Source: Axinella damicornis
Lineage: Eukaryota > Porifera > Demospongiae > Axinellida > Axinellidae
Reading direction: 5' to 3'
Length of the DNA stretch: 64,000 nucleotides
NCBI GenBank assembly: GCA_963931865.1
Contig: OZ007518.1
Location: 4,526,955 to 4,590,954 of the forward strand
The notes beneath the pieces were generated by a model that was not told the DNA's origin, ran no database searches, and was given only the letters and a program-made list of their open reading frames with translations. A program made the position numbers and the translations under genes. Of the stretch, positions 22,141 through 34,070 are shown one piece after another (within the stretch, counting starts at the first letter, position 1; every line of letters begins with the position of its first letter).

Positions 22141-22822
22141 GTATGTCAAATTTTGTAGCTAGCTCCAACCTGCATCTCTGCATGACTCCATCCTGCTCCA
22201 CGTACTTCTAGTATGCAAAGTGGGAGGGAGCTAGCCTGGGGACGAGGCTCCTCTGCTGAGCCTGTATGTTATACACAGTCAGTGCTACATGGCTACCAAA
22301 CCAGAGGGGTGCAGCGCTGAGGGTGAGGGACTGTAAAAGCCATATGGCATGGGACTGCCATGCTTTGAGTATCATATATTATTATCCCAATGGTGGGGTG
22401 CACACACATTGCTTGGTAGCAACAGTTGAACGTGCTGTCAACACACGTCCCAGTGTTCAAGACGGCAAGCTCCACTGGTGTGTTTACATGTCCCCATGGC
22501 CGTGCTATAATAGAAAGGCAGTGCCTAGCAGGTACTGTAGCTGTTTGAATTCATGCTTCCATTCGTCATGCTGTAGTTAAGTTTTGCAAAGATGTTATGA
22601 GAATGAGTAATTGCTTTGTGCTGTTTTCACCCTCAATAGTACCTATACTGCCACGAGTTTGTTTCAGGCCGCCGTTCTTTCGTGCGTGCAACCGAAAAAG
22701 GGTGCGGACCTGGGGACGAAGCTAGCCTTTGGTCTCGGAGCTGTTGATATGAATCCAGTAGTCCCAAAATCAAATCTTTCATGTTCCTTCCCTCCAGTAT
22801 GACCTCCATTGTTGACCATCAG

Positions 22823-22877
22823 AGACAATAGGAGAAAAGAATGGCTGAGAGGAAAAGCGTCTGCTAAAATGCCAAGA
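22823..22877 (+). pseudogene. Basic exon remnant, paralogue of 61567-61631
   Basis: After a possible CCATCAG acceptor, a short frame rich in Arg/Lys ends in SAKMPRV before GTGAGT; the copy at 61567 ends in SAKKPRV before GTACGT. Conservation of frame and donor in two copies suggests a former exon. The exon boundaries are uncertain. Confidence 0.3.
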
Positions 22878-23879
22878 GTGAGTTTGTCTAGTTATGCCCT
22901 GAACATATTGCTTAGTATATCCAGTAGGCAGATGTTGCTCAGTTTAAGTGTCAATGCCTGCAATAGAATCTGACAATTGTGCATCAATCCCAGACCACTC
23001 CCACTGCCAGCTTTTGATCGACAGTAGCATAAGGCAGCAGTAGTCCAGAGATCCTGACAACTTCATGTCTCAGTAGACTATAGAGCAGACCTGTGTTGTG
23101 CCTATAACTCCACTCCAAGTATAAGTGTTGCCCTATTATTGCTGTTATACAAAACACACGTCTCATTTCCAGAGCCTAGATGCTTCCCAGTAGAAAACTA
23201 AACCTCCAGAGTCCTACCAAATTAATGGAAGGCAAATTAGAACAACATGGTTCAACTGGGAAGATTAAAAACTGGAGGCGTAGAATGCCTGGGAATGAGG
23301 ATAGCTCCACCTCTTCATGATCACAAAGTCAATGACATCAGCTTCATAATCAGTTCATACCTACATACACAGTGTGCTCTGCCCACATGCATCTAATACT
23401 AAACAAATACTGTAAAATTTCATGTAGAATCGGCTAGTCTGAGGACAGGTTCTGCTTCTTCCTGCAGTTCCCTAGACGCCAAACAAACCTTTTGTGTTCT
23501 CCGGTGTGTCCACTCCCAAGTCCAACCATGCAAGGGAGGAGAGCAGCATACAAGCCACACACTGGTGAGTATAGGGTATACTGTGAATTGTCAATCACCA
23601 GACATCGTATAACGTCGGACACTGTCAAACTAACAGTTCTAGAAATGCTAGTGCTTTCCACATTCCATATGGGGAGTTAATCCTGTAATAAAATGCTGTG
23701 GGAATTTTCCTTAGCTTAATCTGCACTTCAATTCTGCAGACTATGTAGCCAATACTAAGTTCCAGGCTTGTCTGTCAAGCTGCATCTGCCGAGTATCAGG
23801 ATAACTGATACTGTCTGTTAATTTTATCAAGCCTGATTGTAGAACAATTATTTGGTCTAGTTCCAGTGGTGTCTGACAA

Positions 23880-23911
23880 TAGCCTCATTCCCAGGCCTGG
23901 GAACGAGGCTA
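23880..23911. mobile_element. Minimal 32-bp foldback of the TAGCCTCG family
   Basis: TAGCCTCATTCCCAGG is joined directly to CCTGGGAACGAGGCTA, leaving only the two ends. The flanking 9-mers are only partly alike. Confidence 0.7.
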
Positions 23912-25735
23912 TGTCCAGCAATAATAATATTATTATTGAAGTGAATAGCTATAGCCTAGTGCTGCCTGAAGATAGAAGCCACGTACCGTATGAACATTGA
24001 AGGTCTGGTAGCATTGGCTATTAATTCTTTGCCAATTAACCATAAGAAACAGCTTAAGGAAGCAAAAATTCTGTATTAATGCCTAGTATTAACTTCCCCA
24101 TGTAAATTCTTATGGGCTTATGTGAGCTCATGACAACTTTTGTAGCCATTGGTCGGTAAGGAAGTTTGTGGTGTAAGCTACAAGCCCATGAACTCGATGT
24201 TCCTTCTTATTCACTGCCTCGTAAAAATACCCCAACAACAACGTACCATGGCAACACTCTATAATATTATGCTATTGTCTGCTTGCAGTTATTGATGGTG
24301 TCCGAAAATAGATGAGCTGCTCTATGTAGGTGTTATTGTTTCTTTGGTGCCCACCTTCTGTTTTGAGTATAAGTTGGATTGGGAACTTGGTCGTGCATGT
24401 TCTGCCTCCAGATTTATATTGCTTAGTATGCAATAGCTGGATATGTGTGTAGAATTAACACCCCCAGGAATGATCGAGGCAGCTGTGAACTGCCTGTATA
24501 GGTGAGCTGGTTGGCAGGCCTGCATGGTGCCGTACTGCTCAACATTGTGGCGATCATAGCAATTTTGATATTTTAATTCTCTTTGCTTTCTGCTAGGTAC
24601 TCTGCCTCGATTCAGTATGTCACTGCACTAGTAGTTATCTTACTGCTTATTGTTATGCCACTGTCTATGACTTTTTGGCGTGTTATATCTACGGTATTTG
24701 AGTATACCTATCTGCACATTGTTTTTATATTCCATCTATGTGTGTGTACAATAGTCTCTGGTGACTCACCTGCATGAGGCACGACATTCAACCATGACCC
24801 TGAGAGAGCCTGGAACCAGTGCTATGAGTGTACCATTCAAGGCTATGACAATAACATTGGTGCAATAACCTACCATATTATGGTGAGTACAATGGTACGT
24901 GACATGTTCTTAACTTACCAGTCAATGTCAAGCATGGTGAGGCATGTGCACAAGGTGGGAGAGAGGAAGGAGCACAGTCATGATATTGATGAGGATTAGC
25001 ACCAAAAGATCATGCAGTCTCCATGGCTTACTTTGTAGTGATAATTATACTTCTGCCGGTTGGTCATGACACTATACTGCAGAGTTTATAGGCAAGTGCA
25101 TTCACTGGTATACTGAATTATTTATTCAGTGCGGTACTCTTCAATCTGAAATGTTGGCCCATCCCCACACTGCCTCTGTCTGGTACAGAACCCATCCTCG
25201 AAAGTAGCACTGCAGCCCCACAGCTACTCAAATCACTTGCATTGCACAATCATACAATTGGGGCAACAAATCTATAAGTAACACAAAATTAATGCGTCCC
25301 TTGAGAAGAGAAAGGTAGTTCTTTCATACCTGTCTAATTATAAGCTGTGAAGCTAGCAAGGTAATAGAAGGAGCCCATGACGAGAAGGAGCATCCATGTT
25401 AGCATTGTAGCAGCAGTTCAGTCAAACAGCAGCAACCTAACTGTGCCCTTATTTGGAACCTTTTTTACATAAAAGAGCCAGCCTTCCTGTAGTCTGTGTT
25501 GACCTGCCAGCTGGTTCGTGAATAAAATTATAACCTTTAGTGTGACCTCAGCTTAGTCTCGCGGGCCAGACGTTCGCGGCACGCGGATGGGAGGGCGGCA
25601 CGCGGGAAGGGGGGAAAGAACGTCTGGTCACTTTAGACAGGTGTCCGTGTCATGGAGGAATAAAACCACAGCTATAGTATATACACAGACTCCCATTTGG
25701 CATATAATTATGGTCAACAACAAGCACTACCATAC

Positions 25736-25822
25736 TAGCCTCATTCCCAAGCCTCCACCCAGATTTCATCTCGCAGCCACAGCTACGAAACAAATCTGGG
25801 TGGAAGCCTGGGAGTGAGGCTA
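25736..25822. mobile_element. 87-bp foldback of the TAGCCTCG family
   Basis: The arms (TAGCCTCATTCCCAAGCCT then CCACCCAGATTT) pair with AAATCTGGGTGG and the complementary right end. The flanking 9-mers CTACCATAC and CTATTATAC match at 7 of 9 positions, consistent with an aged target-site duplication. Confidence 0.8.
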
Positions 25823-26654
25823 CTATTATACCAGACTTGTTCTCTTAGTTGCATGCTCCTTCTTGTTATGGGTTCCTGGTAATGACAGTATCAACTTCAG
25901 CAAATATAGATTGCCAGTAATGTCAAACCACATTACACACCTTCATCTGGTAGTGATGTTGGGAGGACTAGCAAGTGCACCCGTGAGTGAGTATAATTAT
26001 TCACTTGTAGTGTAGAAGGTCACCCTATAGCTCCTTGATCAATGTACAGGACTCCTGGGCCATGAATAGCACTATCTCATTGAGTGGTGGTTACAGTGGT
26101 ACCGACAGACCCAAACTAATCAGTTAGTTCACAATGACATCCTGCCCTTCATACGGTACCAAAGGTATACACTACCCCAGACTTGGAGACTGTACGTTAT
26201 ATGCCACATACCAAATCAGAAGTAGCTACCATAGCCACTGTAGCTACAGTCCGTGCTGGAATTATCTGCGCTTGGGAAGATGTGAAGGGCTGAGAGGTAA
26301 AGTGGACCAACCCACAAAACAGTAAATATCCCCACATAACATGGAAATCCTCTCAAAATGTGCATGTTTCAGGATCAGAGAGAAATCCATATTTACTCTT
26401 AGGGTCTACCTACATTTTAATCCATTTTTATACAAATCAGACAATTTCCAGCACTTAATTTTGGCATATTCCACTTTACTTCTCGGCCCTTCATGCATGT
26501 CAGAGCTTAGTTCAAGTGCATGCACAGACCTAGTGCCTACTACCCACATGCCAAGATTATAGCATAGCAATTCCAGCCCACCTTGCAAGTGTCATGGCAA
26601 ATTACCCTATAGCTCTGAATAATGTGCTTTGGTGATCCATGCAGTGTCCAAGCA

Positions 26655-27062
26655 CAATAGGGCGACAGTTACCAGTAACTCTGAGCATAATATATCATGC
26701 TAAACATGTTCGTAGCCAATCTATATCTAATTCCATTTGAGTACGTTGTTCACTGCATGAAGGTACACCCTATAGCTATTATGTGAAACACAGCACTGTC
26801 TGTAGTTTGCAATGCATATTCATTCAACGATGTTTCACAGATGTTCAGAGTTACTGGTGACTGTCGCCCCATCTAACATAATTAGGCTTGGTTTCCTCTG
26901 GCATAAACTCTGAATATCTGTGAAACATCGTTGAACAAAATTGCATATAGCAAACTACAGACAACGATGTGTTTCATGGTCTTACTGAACTTCATGCAGT
27001 GAACAACACACCCAAATGGATTTCTATGCTTGTATTGGCAACAAACATGTTTAACATAATTA
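26655..27062. repeat. Long-armed palindromic repeat
   Basis: Left-arm strings (GGGCGACAGTTACCAGTAACTCTGA, GCTAAACATGTTCGTAGCCAAT, CAACGATGTTTCACAGAT) have reverse-complement partners in the right arm (TCAGAGTTACTGGTGACTGTCGCCCC, ATTGGCAACAAACATGTTTAACAT, ATCTGTGAAACATCGTTGAA). The arrangement has two nested inverted repeats. No coding content; probably a foldback DNA element. Confidence 0.75.
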
Positions 27063-27454
27063 TACAGTCACCATGTTGAAAGGTGCATGCATGCAAACTT
27101 AAGAATTGGAAGTAGGATCTATAGTTGATGAGTCAACAGATCCTATGTACAATGATGTGCGTACTGGTTCCAGTTTTCAGCACCAACAGAGTTGGAACGC
27201 CATAAGAAATAAGACATCAGTTAGCTAATCTATGCACGAGGATCGCCAAGTGCATATGTATTGGGCTGCTAGCCATTCAGGACAAAACAGATAGCTACAT
27301 TAATCCAACTTTAGAAGGATGAGGACTTCAATATGACAATCCAGTGTTCAAAACAATATCATTGCAGTACAATACTAACAACAGCATACATGCACTCAAT
27401 TGCATGATAACGTACTATACTTTGGCTGCCATACAATGACAATCACAAAAGCAA

Positions 27455-27747
27455 TCAACCCCAGTAAATTCTGCTGCTAACCCTACTGTACACTGCACTC
27501 CTGATGATGGTGTCCTTGCACTCAAGCCCTCTTGGTAACCACAAAGTTTGTATGCTGGTATTGTGTGCTAAACTGTCCACCAGTGCCTGGGTTCCTGTCA
27601 GTCCAAGTGGATTTCTCCTCAGCCACAGCTCTGTCAGTGATGAGTTGGCCCTGATGCCCTCTGCCAGCTGACATGCAGCATCCTCACCAATACTGCAATA
27701 GTCCAACCACAGTTCAGTAAGACTGTGTGTCCTCCTCAGGAGCAGTC
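27455..27747 (-). CDS. Terminal LRR exon of an NLR gene (probably locus B)
   Basis: A phase-1 exon beginning after a TTTCCTTCCACAG acceptor. It encodes two full LRRs (LTELWLDYCSIGEDAACQLA; LTELWLRRNPLGLTGTQALV), a half-repeat SIQTLWLP, and a short tail ending at a TGA (27455-27457). This is the usual way an LRR-type NLR ends. Its phase fits the upstream LRR exons at 36442 and 39806, so it is the likely last exon of locus B, about 8.7 kb away. It is clearly diverged from those repeats, so it is not a recent copy. Confidence 0.72.
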
Positions 27748-28384
27748 CTGTGGAAGGAAACACACATAGCTATTATTCAATCAAGCTGTATATACCTCTC
27801 TTACGCAAATATTACAGGGGGTGTAAAAACAATGGTGATACAGTATAGCTAGTTAGCTACTAACTGTGGTGCTTCATATACAAGTTCAAACTTGCACAGT
27901 GACAGATAATGTGGTTAGGGCATAGTAGGTCAACAATTAATGTCACAGCAGCTAATCAGCTAGTATTCAGGCAGCTCAAGCATTGTACCATGCTACAGTA
28001 GCATGGATGAAGTGTAATCAGCTAAATTGACCAACTGCATGTTCCTCTATGTAAATTATTAGACACTTGGTTCACCCTAAGTGGGCTTTAACAGATGGTC
28101 TTTAGTGCAATTGTGGGGGTAGCAGTTATATTGAGTCACTGAGTGGACATTCAACTAGCAAGTTATGCGTTAATTAGATCAGGGAGGATTACTCTGGAAT
28201 AATTTGCTGCTACTGCACAATAGGTAACAGTTCCAGAACAATGACACCACTGAATCATGTGAGCTGGCCTCTGAAGTCTGCTAGTGTGCAATAAAATGAC
28301 TAGTTCGAACTCAAGCGACAAGTACGTAGCTCCTTTCACTGGTAAACAGGATAGCGGATCATGCTGAGGAATCTACAACATACA
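27748..28384. other. Probable intron of NLR locus B
   Basis: No exon or repeat with clear relatives was recognised. Confidence 0.35.
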
Positions 28385-28424
28385 AATAGTTGGCTGAGTT
28401 TTAGTATTTGTGTTGAATTTGTAA

Positions 28425-28605
28425 TTGGTCAGGAATAATAGAGAAATGGTAGAGGAATTAAAGAAAGAAATCATCCACCTGGTCTGGTGTGCACACATTG
28501 AAGCGACTACATACGCGGTGGCCTATAAGGGTAATTAGTTAAAGTCAAACCATTCATATCCTAGGCTTAGATGACACCAATCAGAAGCCAGACAGCTCAG
28601 CTATT
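28425..28605. repeat. Duplicated end of the pogo-like relic plus flank (left copy)
   Basis: AGGAATAATAGAGAAATGGT, then CATCCACCTGGTCTGGTGTGC and GATGACACCAATCAGAAGCC, are repeated at about 30174-30330. The first string is the end of the coding frame at 30203, so the transposase 3' end was copied together with flanking NLR-unit sequence. Confidence 0.65.
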
Positions 28606-28731
28606 CATCAGACGTAAAGCCTTGTACTCACATGCACAAAGACACAAACCCACAACAATTTGGCTAAAATGCCATCAGAATCACCATAAGGGACTCTTCT
28701 CAGGAATTCCTTGGAGTTGCATGCCCCCACT

Positions 28732-28771
28732 TAGTCTCGTGCCCAGTATTGAGGGTCTGGGAACGAGACTA
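28732..28771. mobile_element. 40-bp foldback of the TAGTCTCG subfamily with perfect 9-bp duplication
   Basis: The left end TAGTCTCGTGCCCAG pairs with the right end CTGGGAACGAGACTA. GCCCCCACT stands on both sides (28723-28731 and 28772-28780). The paralogous units at about 35,893 and 33,020 show the uninserted arrangement. Confidence 0.88.
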
Positions 28772-28849
28772 GCCCCCACTATATTCCATAGCTGGTTATT
28801 GCCATTTGCACTTAGCTATCAGTAATAAAAAAATGTAGATCTAGCACTG

Positions 28850-30205
28850 ATAAGTCACCGTTTCTCGACTGGTATCAATCGTCGCCCGCTGATAACAATC
28901 ATTATTTTGTCGACCGCACGATCGATTGTCGACCGATAGTAGTATACGGGATTTTACGTAGGTATGTCGAAGGTTTTGCACGTGGATAGCCTTTTGCAGC
29001 AGAAAACTCGATCGAACACTCAAGCTCAGGCGCTGATATCAGTGAACAAGGTGAAGTACCCATAAGTATGCCTTGATGTCTGTTTCTTTGTACTTGTGTA
29101 GACTTACCTCAAATTGTGCTCTGTGATAGGTTTTGTGTTCTATTAATGCCATAGCAGCAGCATGGGAAAGACCAAGCGGCTCAGGAGTAAACCCAAGTTG
29201 CCAGCCAGGGAGATAAAACCACCTAACCGTCCATCCAAATTCCGCCAGTGGAGTGACGTATCCATGAAGGATGCAATGAAAGCAGTTCATGATGGGAAAA
29301 TGTCGATCAATCGTGCTGCTGTGGAACATGGTGTTCCCCCAACAACTCTGAAGGATCGTCTTTATATAGTGAATTCTCTGATGGGGACGACCAAGATGAG
29401 ACTCGGCAACATGAACACACCAGTGGTATGTACTCCTTTGACTTACCATCAGGTCATGATCAGTCCACTTCTCCCTCAGCCCAAACTGCGGTTGCAACCT
29501 CTCCTATTACCCCAAGTAGGGACACGACCACAAACCCAACCCATTCCAGCCCCGTATCATCTATGTCCTCCTCCCCAGCGCAGTCCAGCTTGACTAATGC
29601 CACAGAACCTTCCCAAGTCCAGTCCACCCCAACTGCGGTTGCAAGCTCTCCCGTTACCGCAAGTAGGGACACATCCACAAACCCAACCCAGCCCAGTCCC
29701 ATATCATCTGTGTCCTCCCCTCCAGCCCAGTCCACCCCAACTGCGGTTGCAAGCTCTCCCGTTACCACAAGTAGGGACACATCCACAAACCCAACCCAGC
29801 CCAGCCCCTTATCATCTATGTCCTCTCCCCCAACCCAGTCCAGCGTAAGTACTACACCCTCCCTTCTTGCCGACTCTGTCCTGAGCGAGCAAAGAAAACA
29901 GCTGAGAAAGCTACCTAGAGAACCAAGAGGGTGACAGGGCGAAGGCGAATGGCGAACACAGTACCCTCAACATCAAAGAAGAGGAATATTGAAATCAATG
30001 AGAATGAACGCTGTGTCTGTTCTGGGACATACGAGAAAGACGTCGAGGAAAGAAACAGAAGGGAGTGGCTGAACTGTACATGTGGACGCTGGCTCCATGA
30101 TGACTGTGTGTCAGGTGCAGTTGATCTGGAAGAAGATGCTACAATCAGGGACGTAGCTAGGATTTGGAGACTGAGGAATAATAGGGAAATGGTTGAGGAA
30201 TAAAT
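28850..30205 (+). pseudogene. Pogo-like transposase relic: psq-type HTH and C-terminal zinc-finger, DDE core lost
   Basis: A frame from 29162 carries a pipsqueak-type HTH (VSMKDAMKAVHDGKMSINRA then GVPPTTLKDRL), typical of pogo/Tigger-type transposase N-termini. The next frame (29428-29934) is a Ser/Thr/Pro repeat with TAVASSPVT.SRDT.TNPTQPSP units. The last frame (29931-30203) has a Cys/His cluster (CVCSG...WLNC.CGRWLHDDC), as found at the C-terminus of some pogo-like transposases. The catalytic DDE region is missing, and a frame change plus an in-frame TAG separates the last two parts. It interrupts an NLR-array unit, whose sequence stops near 28850 and resumes near 30330. Inactive. Confidence 0.65.
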
Positions 30206-30335
30206 ATGAAAAAAATCATCCACCCGGGCCGGTGTGCACACATTGAAGCGACCACATACGCAGTGGCAAAGTCAAGCCATTCATATCCTCGGCTTTGATG
30301 ACACCAGTCAGAAGCCAGACAGCTCAGCTATACAG
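30174..30335. repeat. Duplicated end of the pogo-like relic plus flank (right copy)
   Basis: Partner of 28425-28605. It includes the last codons of the zinc-finger frame and then GTGTGCACACATTGAAGCGA and GATGACACCAGTCAGAAGCC. Confidence 0.65.
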
Positions 30336-32065
30336 CCGCTATGTACCAGCCAATATGTGTTTCTATATATGTACTATCGTATAGCAGGTAGGTTTTGCTG
30401 CATGGGTCTCTGGAGATTTTTTCACAAAAATAAGAATCGTGAAAGTTTAGGCATGAAAGTTTAGACATGAAATCCATCGAGTTAAATTTTGCCTCTACAC
30501 GACAGCAAGGCAAGTTGCGGTATTCTTTTTTCTAAACCAAAGTAGAGTAAGTATCCATCACAGTGTTCTAAATGAGGCACTAAAATTAATGGCCGGATCC
30601 AAGTAATTTGGATTACATGTGTAAGGTCATACACTGAACTGTCACAAGTTAGCCTCGTTCCCAGGCCGTTTTGGGAGGGAGAAACGGCCTGGCAACTTCC
30701 GCGAGTTCAAACTGTTACTTCCGCTGCCAGAGAGTTGGAAGAACCAATCAGATTTCAGATCGCTGTCACATGACAACAGTAAACTAAATTGCGTCATGCA
30801 TTGAAACGTCGCAGTCACACCCATTCATCACAATAGTTGATCGCTTGACCGCGCTAGTGCATTTTCAGTGACTATAGAAACTAGCTTTCCGTTATACCTG
30901 ATGAAGATAGGGTCGAAGCATATATTTGAAATGAACTGTAACTCCCCCTCACGGACCACTCCATTATCTTATGAACACAAGTGCACCCGAACTGGGAGTA
31001 TATCGTTGTAGTGGGCACTTTACTCTTATCACAAAACAATGTATTGTGATAGTTTATCATTCTTGTCTCTAATTGGCACTAGTTTGCCACCTGGATTGTA
31101 TGAATGGGGACATGTTCTTGTGATCCATACTGAGTGATGACTTACAGTGGTAATTACTGACATACTCTGTAGCCATTTCCAGATCACAGACATGAGACGC
31201 ACAGAACATGTGCAAGCAACAGACCAATTTTCTCCTTTCCATCCATGACTTAGGAATGCACCGTGGATACTCTGGGAATGATAATGGTATACAAGCCCAA
31301 TGTACGTTGAGTTGATGTTCCAGCCCATATCCCCGGTAAGCAACATGGTATCCCACTTATACTCAGTAACCAGTCTCTGATTCCTCCACTCATTCACTAA
31401 ACTAAGTACAAGCTATGCAATAAACTCACAACTCCTGTGACTTGCACCCAATCCACGAGAACCAACTGACTTGGTTACCAGCCTGAAACATTACCAGCTT
31501 CAACTATGTTGTGGCAGGCTGTTCACTCAGGCTTGCCTCACAACTCTACAATCATTAGACATCGGCTACTGCCTATTCTGTGCAAGCAGCCTCAGCTGCA
31601 TACCTACTGCGGAATGTGCTACATACACTATTACACAAAATTACATAGCTATGTAAGTAGCATGTGCATAACATGATTTAGCTAAACTGGGTTAGCTGTG
31701 AATACTGAACATGTGGTCTAGCACTTGGAGGGACCTTATTAGCACTACAGCTGTCAGATTTATATATATACCACTGTTAGCGTATTGGGGATGTTTTAGC
31801 AAAGCCACTAAGCCAGTCACAAATTCCTGTACAAAGGAGCTAACAACTAGCAAGTTGCCAATCCAGACTGGAATCTGGATTTACTGTACCTACTATGGAA
31901 TGCGCTACATACTTGTAAGTTCGGATAAATACACTCTACACCCAATGCAAAATTGCATAAGTAGCATATGCACATAACATGCTTTAGCTAAAGTGTGCTT
32001 GCTGTGAATACTATAAACATGTAGTCTAGCACTTGGATCACCTTGGTAGCACTGTTAGCTAACAG
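30336..32065. other. NLR-array unit lacking its LRR exon
   Basis: The sequence follows the unit order seen at 36.1-37.9 kb (GTATAGCAGGTAGGTTTTGC; GGATTACATGTGTAAGGTCATACACTGA), but just before the place of the LRR exon it switches into a foldback (30650). It resumes at TTCAGTGACTATAGAAACTAGC near 30,865. The LRR exon and about 1 kb of flank are gone. Confidence 0.65.
30650..30694. mobile_element. TAGCCTCG-family foldback fragment
   Basis: TAGCCTCGTTCCCAGGCCGTTTTG pairs internally with AAACGGCCTGG, but the right terminus is degenerate and no matching 9-mer was found to the right. It sits at the point where the LRR exon is missing. Confidence 0.6.
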
Positions 32066-33198
32066 TTGCAGCGATCAGTTATTACACCTGAAAACACTGA
32101 TTATCTCAGCTGCTTTAAAATAATTAGGATGCATGCTCACAGTATTTGTGTTCTGCATGTAGATCTCAGGCTCAATCCCAACCTCATGAGGTCTGGTAGC
32201 CGCTATCTGAACTCAATAGTAGCATTTTCATACATGTATGGACCACCATATGGAAGGTAAGTTCAGTTGTGATTCCTACACCCACAGAAACAACGGGTAC
32301 TCAGTTTGTGAAATGGAGATCATTCTCACGGCATGATAGGTGATGGTGAAATCTATGACGTGAATACTATTGTATAATGTCAAGATACATGTATGTAATA
32401 CATGTATGGACCATACGTTCAGAATTCACAGCTAATCCACTTCCACTTCAGCTAAAGCGCATGCTACTTACGTACATAATTTTGCATTGTGCACCTGTTG
32501 TGTATAGTGTATTCACCTATGTAGCTAATGCATTCCATGGTAGGTATGTACCTGGCTGAAGCTGCTGCAATTGTGAATGTTTCATTTTAGATTTTGCCCA
32601 CAAGTACGTAGCACAAACTCAGTTTCCACTAATGTGTATGTGTGGATATTTCCTCTCTCATTATGGATGGAGATACCTTCATCCTAAATCGGCTCTCAGC
32701 AAAGCCGAGTGCAACTCTTGTGACATCATGGCAATGGGTGATCATGAAGGTCTAACTAGTTCAGAACCAGCAGTACATTGAAAAGGCTTCCCTTTAATCA
32801 TTTTAGCAAGCAGTATGTATTGTTTACATGGTGTTCCATGTGCACACATTGAAGCGACATTAAACTACTTATGTGGTGGCGTAATTGGCAAAGCCAGTGC
32901 CATTCATATCCAGACTGCTCAGCTATTCATAAGCCCTTGTATATACTCACATGCACAAAGACGCATAACAAACAACGATTTGGCTAAGATGTCATAACAC
33001 CCTCAGGGAGCCTTGGGATTGCAAGCCCCCACTCTTCCATAGCAGGTTATTGCATTTGCATTTATCAGTTAATGTCTGAAAATGTTTATCTATAATGCCA
33101 GCTGCTATAACATGCTCACAGTATTCATTTTCTGCTTATACAGATCTTTCCCAACCCCACGAGACCTGGAACAGCCACTATCTGAACTATGTATAGTG
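32066..33198. repeat. About 1.1-kb near-identical duplication, copy 1
   Basis: From TTGCAGCGATCAGTTATTAC to CCACTATCTGAACTATGTA the sequence is nearly identical to 38348-39466, with only a few substitutions and small indels. It carries no exon. The rest of the array is clearly more diverged, so this is recent duplication or gene conversion. Confidence 0.88.
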
Positions 33199-34070
33199 CA
33201 TGTGTCGCCTTATCAACTACACATATTCAAAGTGAAAACCAAGGTCAAAGGTCAGATTTCGACATATCATTAAGGTAAACATGTCAGATTAAAAGAGGAC
33301 ATTACAACTACTTTAAGGAAGTGTCTCTGTACAGATCACATTAGGTAGTATTTGAGTCATGCATGGCATGTGGTGTAAAAACAGGCAATTACGTTCACTT
33401 GTAGTTGTAGACTGAGGAAGTAGAATTTTAGTGTGGAGTGGTCTCTCAATTAACCAAGGTTTTGTAATCTGACCTTTGACCTTGGTTCTGGAAAAACTTG
33501 TTTTTTTTTGCCAACAATGGGAACAGCATGCAGCTATTGACCAATACATGTACGTATGTAGTAGCACGAATACAAAAACGTATACATTATACTACATTTT
33601 GGTATATAGCTGCTGTTCCCATTGTAGTCCCAAATTAAAACTTGGTGAATAAACACATTTAGGTTCAAGGTCTTTGTAAAAAAAGTTTGAAAAAAATCAA
33701 AACTTCCGTTTTTTCCAGAACCAAGGTCAAAGGTCAGATTACATAACCTTTGAACTTTAATTAGATCAAACGTCAAATTATTATACGCCAAATGAAAGAG
33801 CCTTTCAAGAGCTTCAAGAAAATCCTTCTTGCAACTCTCTACGTTGATTACATCAGAAGATATGGGTATTTCAGTCATGGCACGCGGTCTAAAATGGGCA
33901 CCTGAAGTTAAAATTAAATTTGTTGCAGTTGAAAAGCTATAGCAGTTCAGAAGCTGAAATTTGGTGTGCAGTGGTTTATTAATAGAACTAACAGGCTCAC
34001 CAAGTTTCGTCAAAATCGGATGAGGTCAGGATTTTTTTGTGTTGACTTGACATGGAATGACCCATTTCTG
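33199..34070. repeat. Palindromic insert replacing the LRR exon of an array unit
   Basis: It sits between unit sequence ending CTATCTGAACTATGTA and unit sequence resuming TTATACCTGATGAAGATCC, where the sister unit has about 1.3 kb with the LRR exon (39806-39973). Inside, GACCTTGGTTCTGGAAAAA (about 33477) pairs with TTTTTTCCAGAACCAAGGTC (about 33709), and CAATGGGAACAGCATGCAGCTAT pairs with ATAGCTGCTGTTCCCATTG. No coding content. Confidence 0.75.

Larger units (their letters stand above)
22878..26654. other. Repeat-rich non-coding region
   Basis: No gene is supported. About 22,985-23,060 matches pieces at about 52,740-52,810 and 61,720-61,750. It contains two foldback insertions (23880 and 25736). 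The rest has no recognised feature. Confidence 0.45.

Noticed and set aside
24583..24777. 64-codon hydrophobic frame
   Set aside because: Short, without splice or homology support; hydrophobic T-rich frames are common by chance.
31471..31656. Short frame MVTSLKHYQLQLCCGRLF, also at 34665 and 37769
   Set aside because: It recurs because the whole NLR unit is duplicated; no splice, domain or extra conservation supports a gene.
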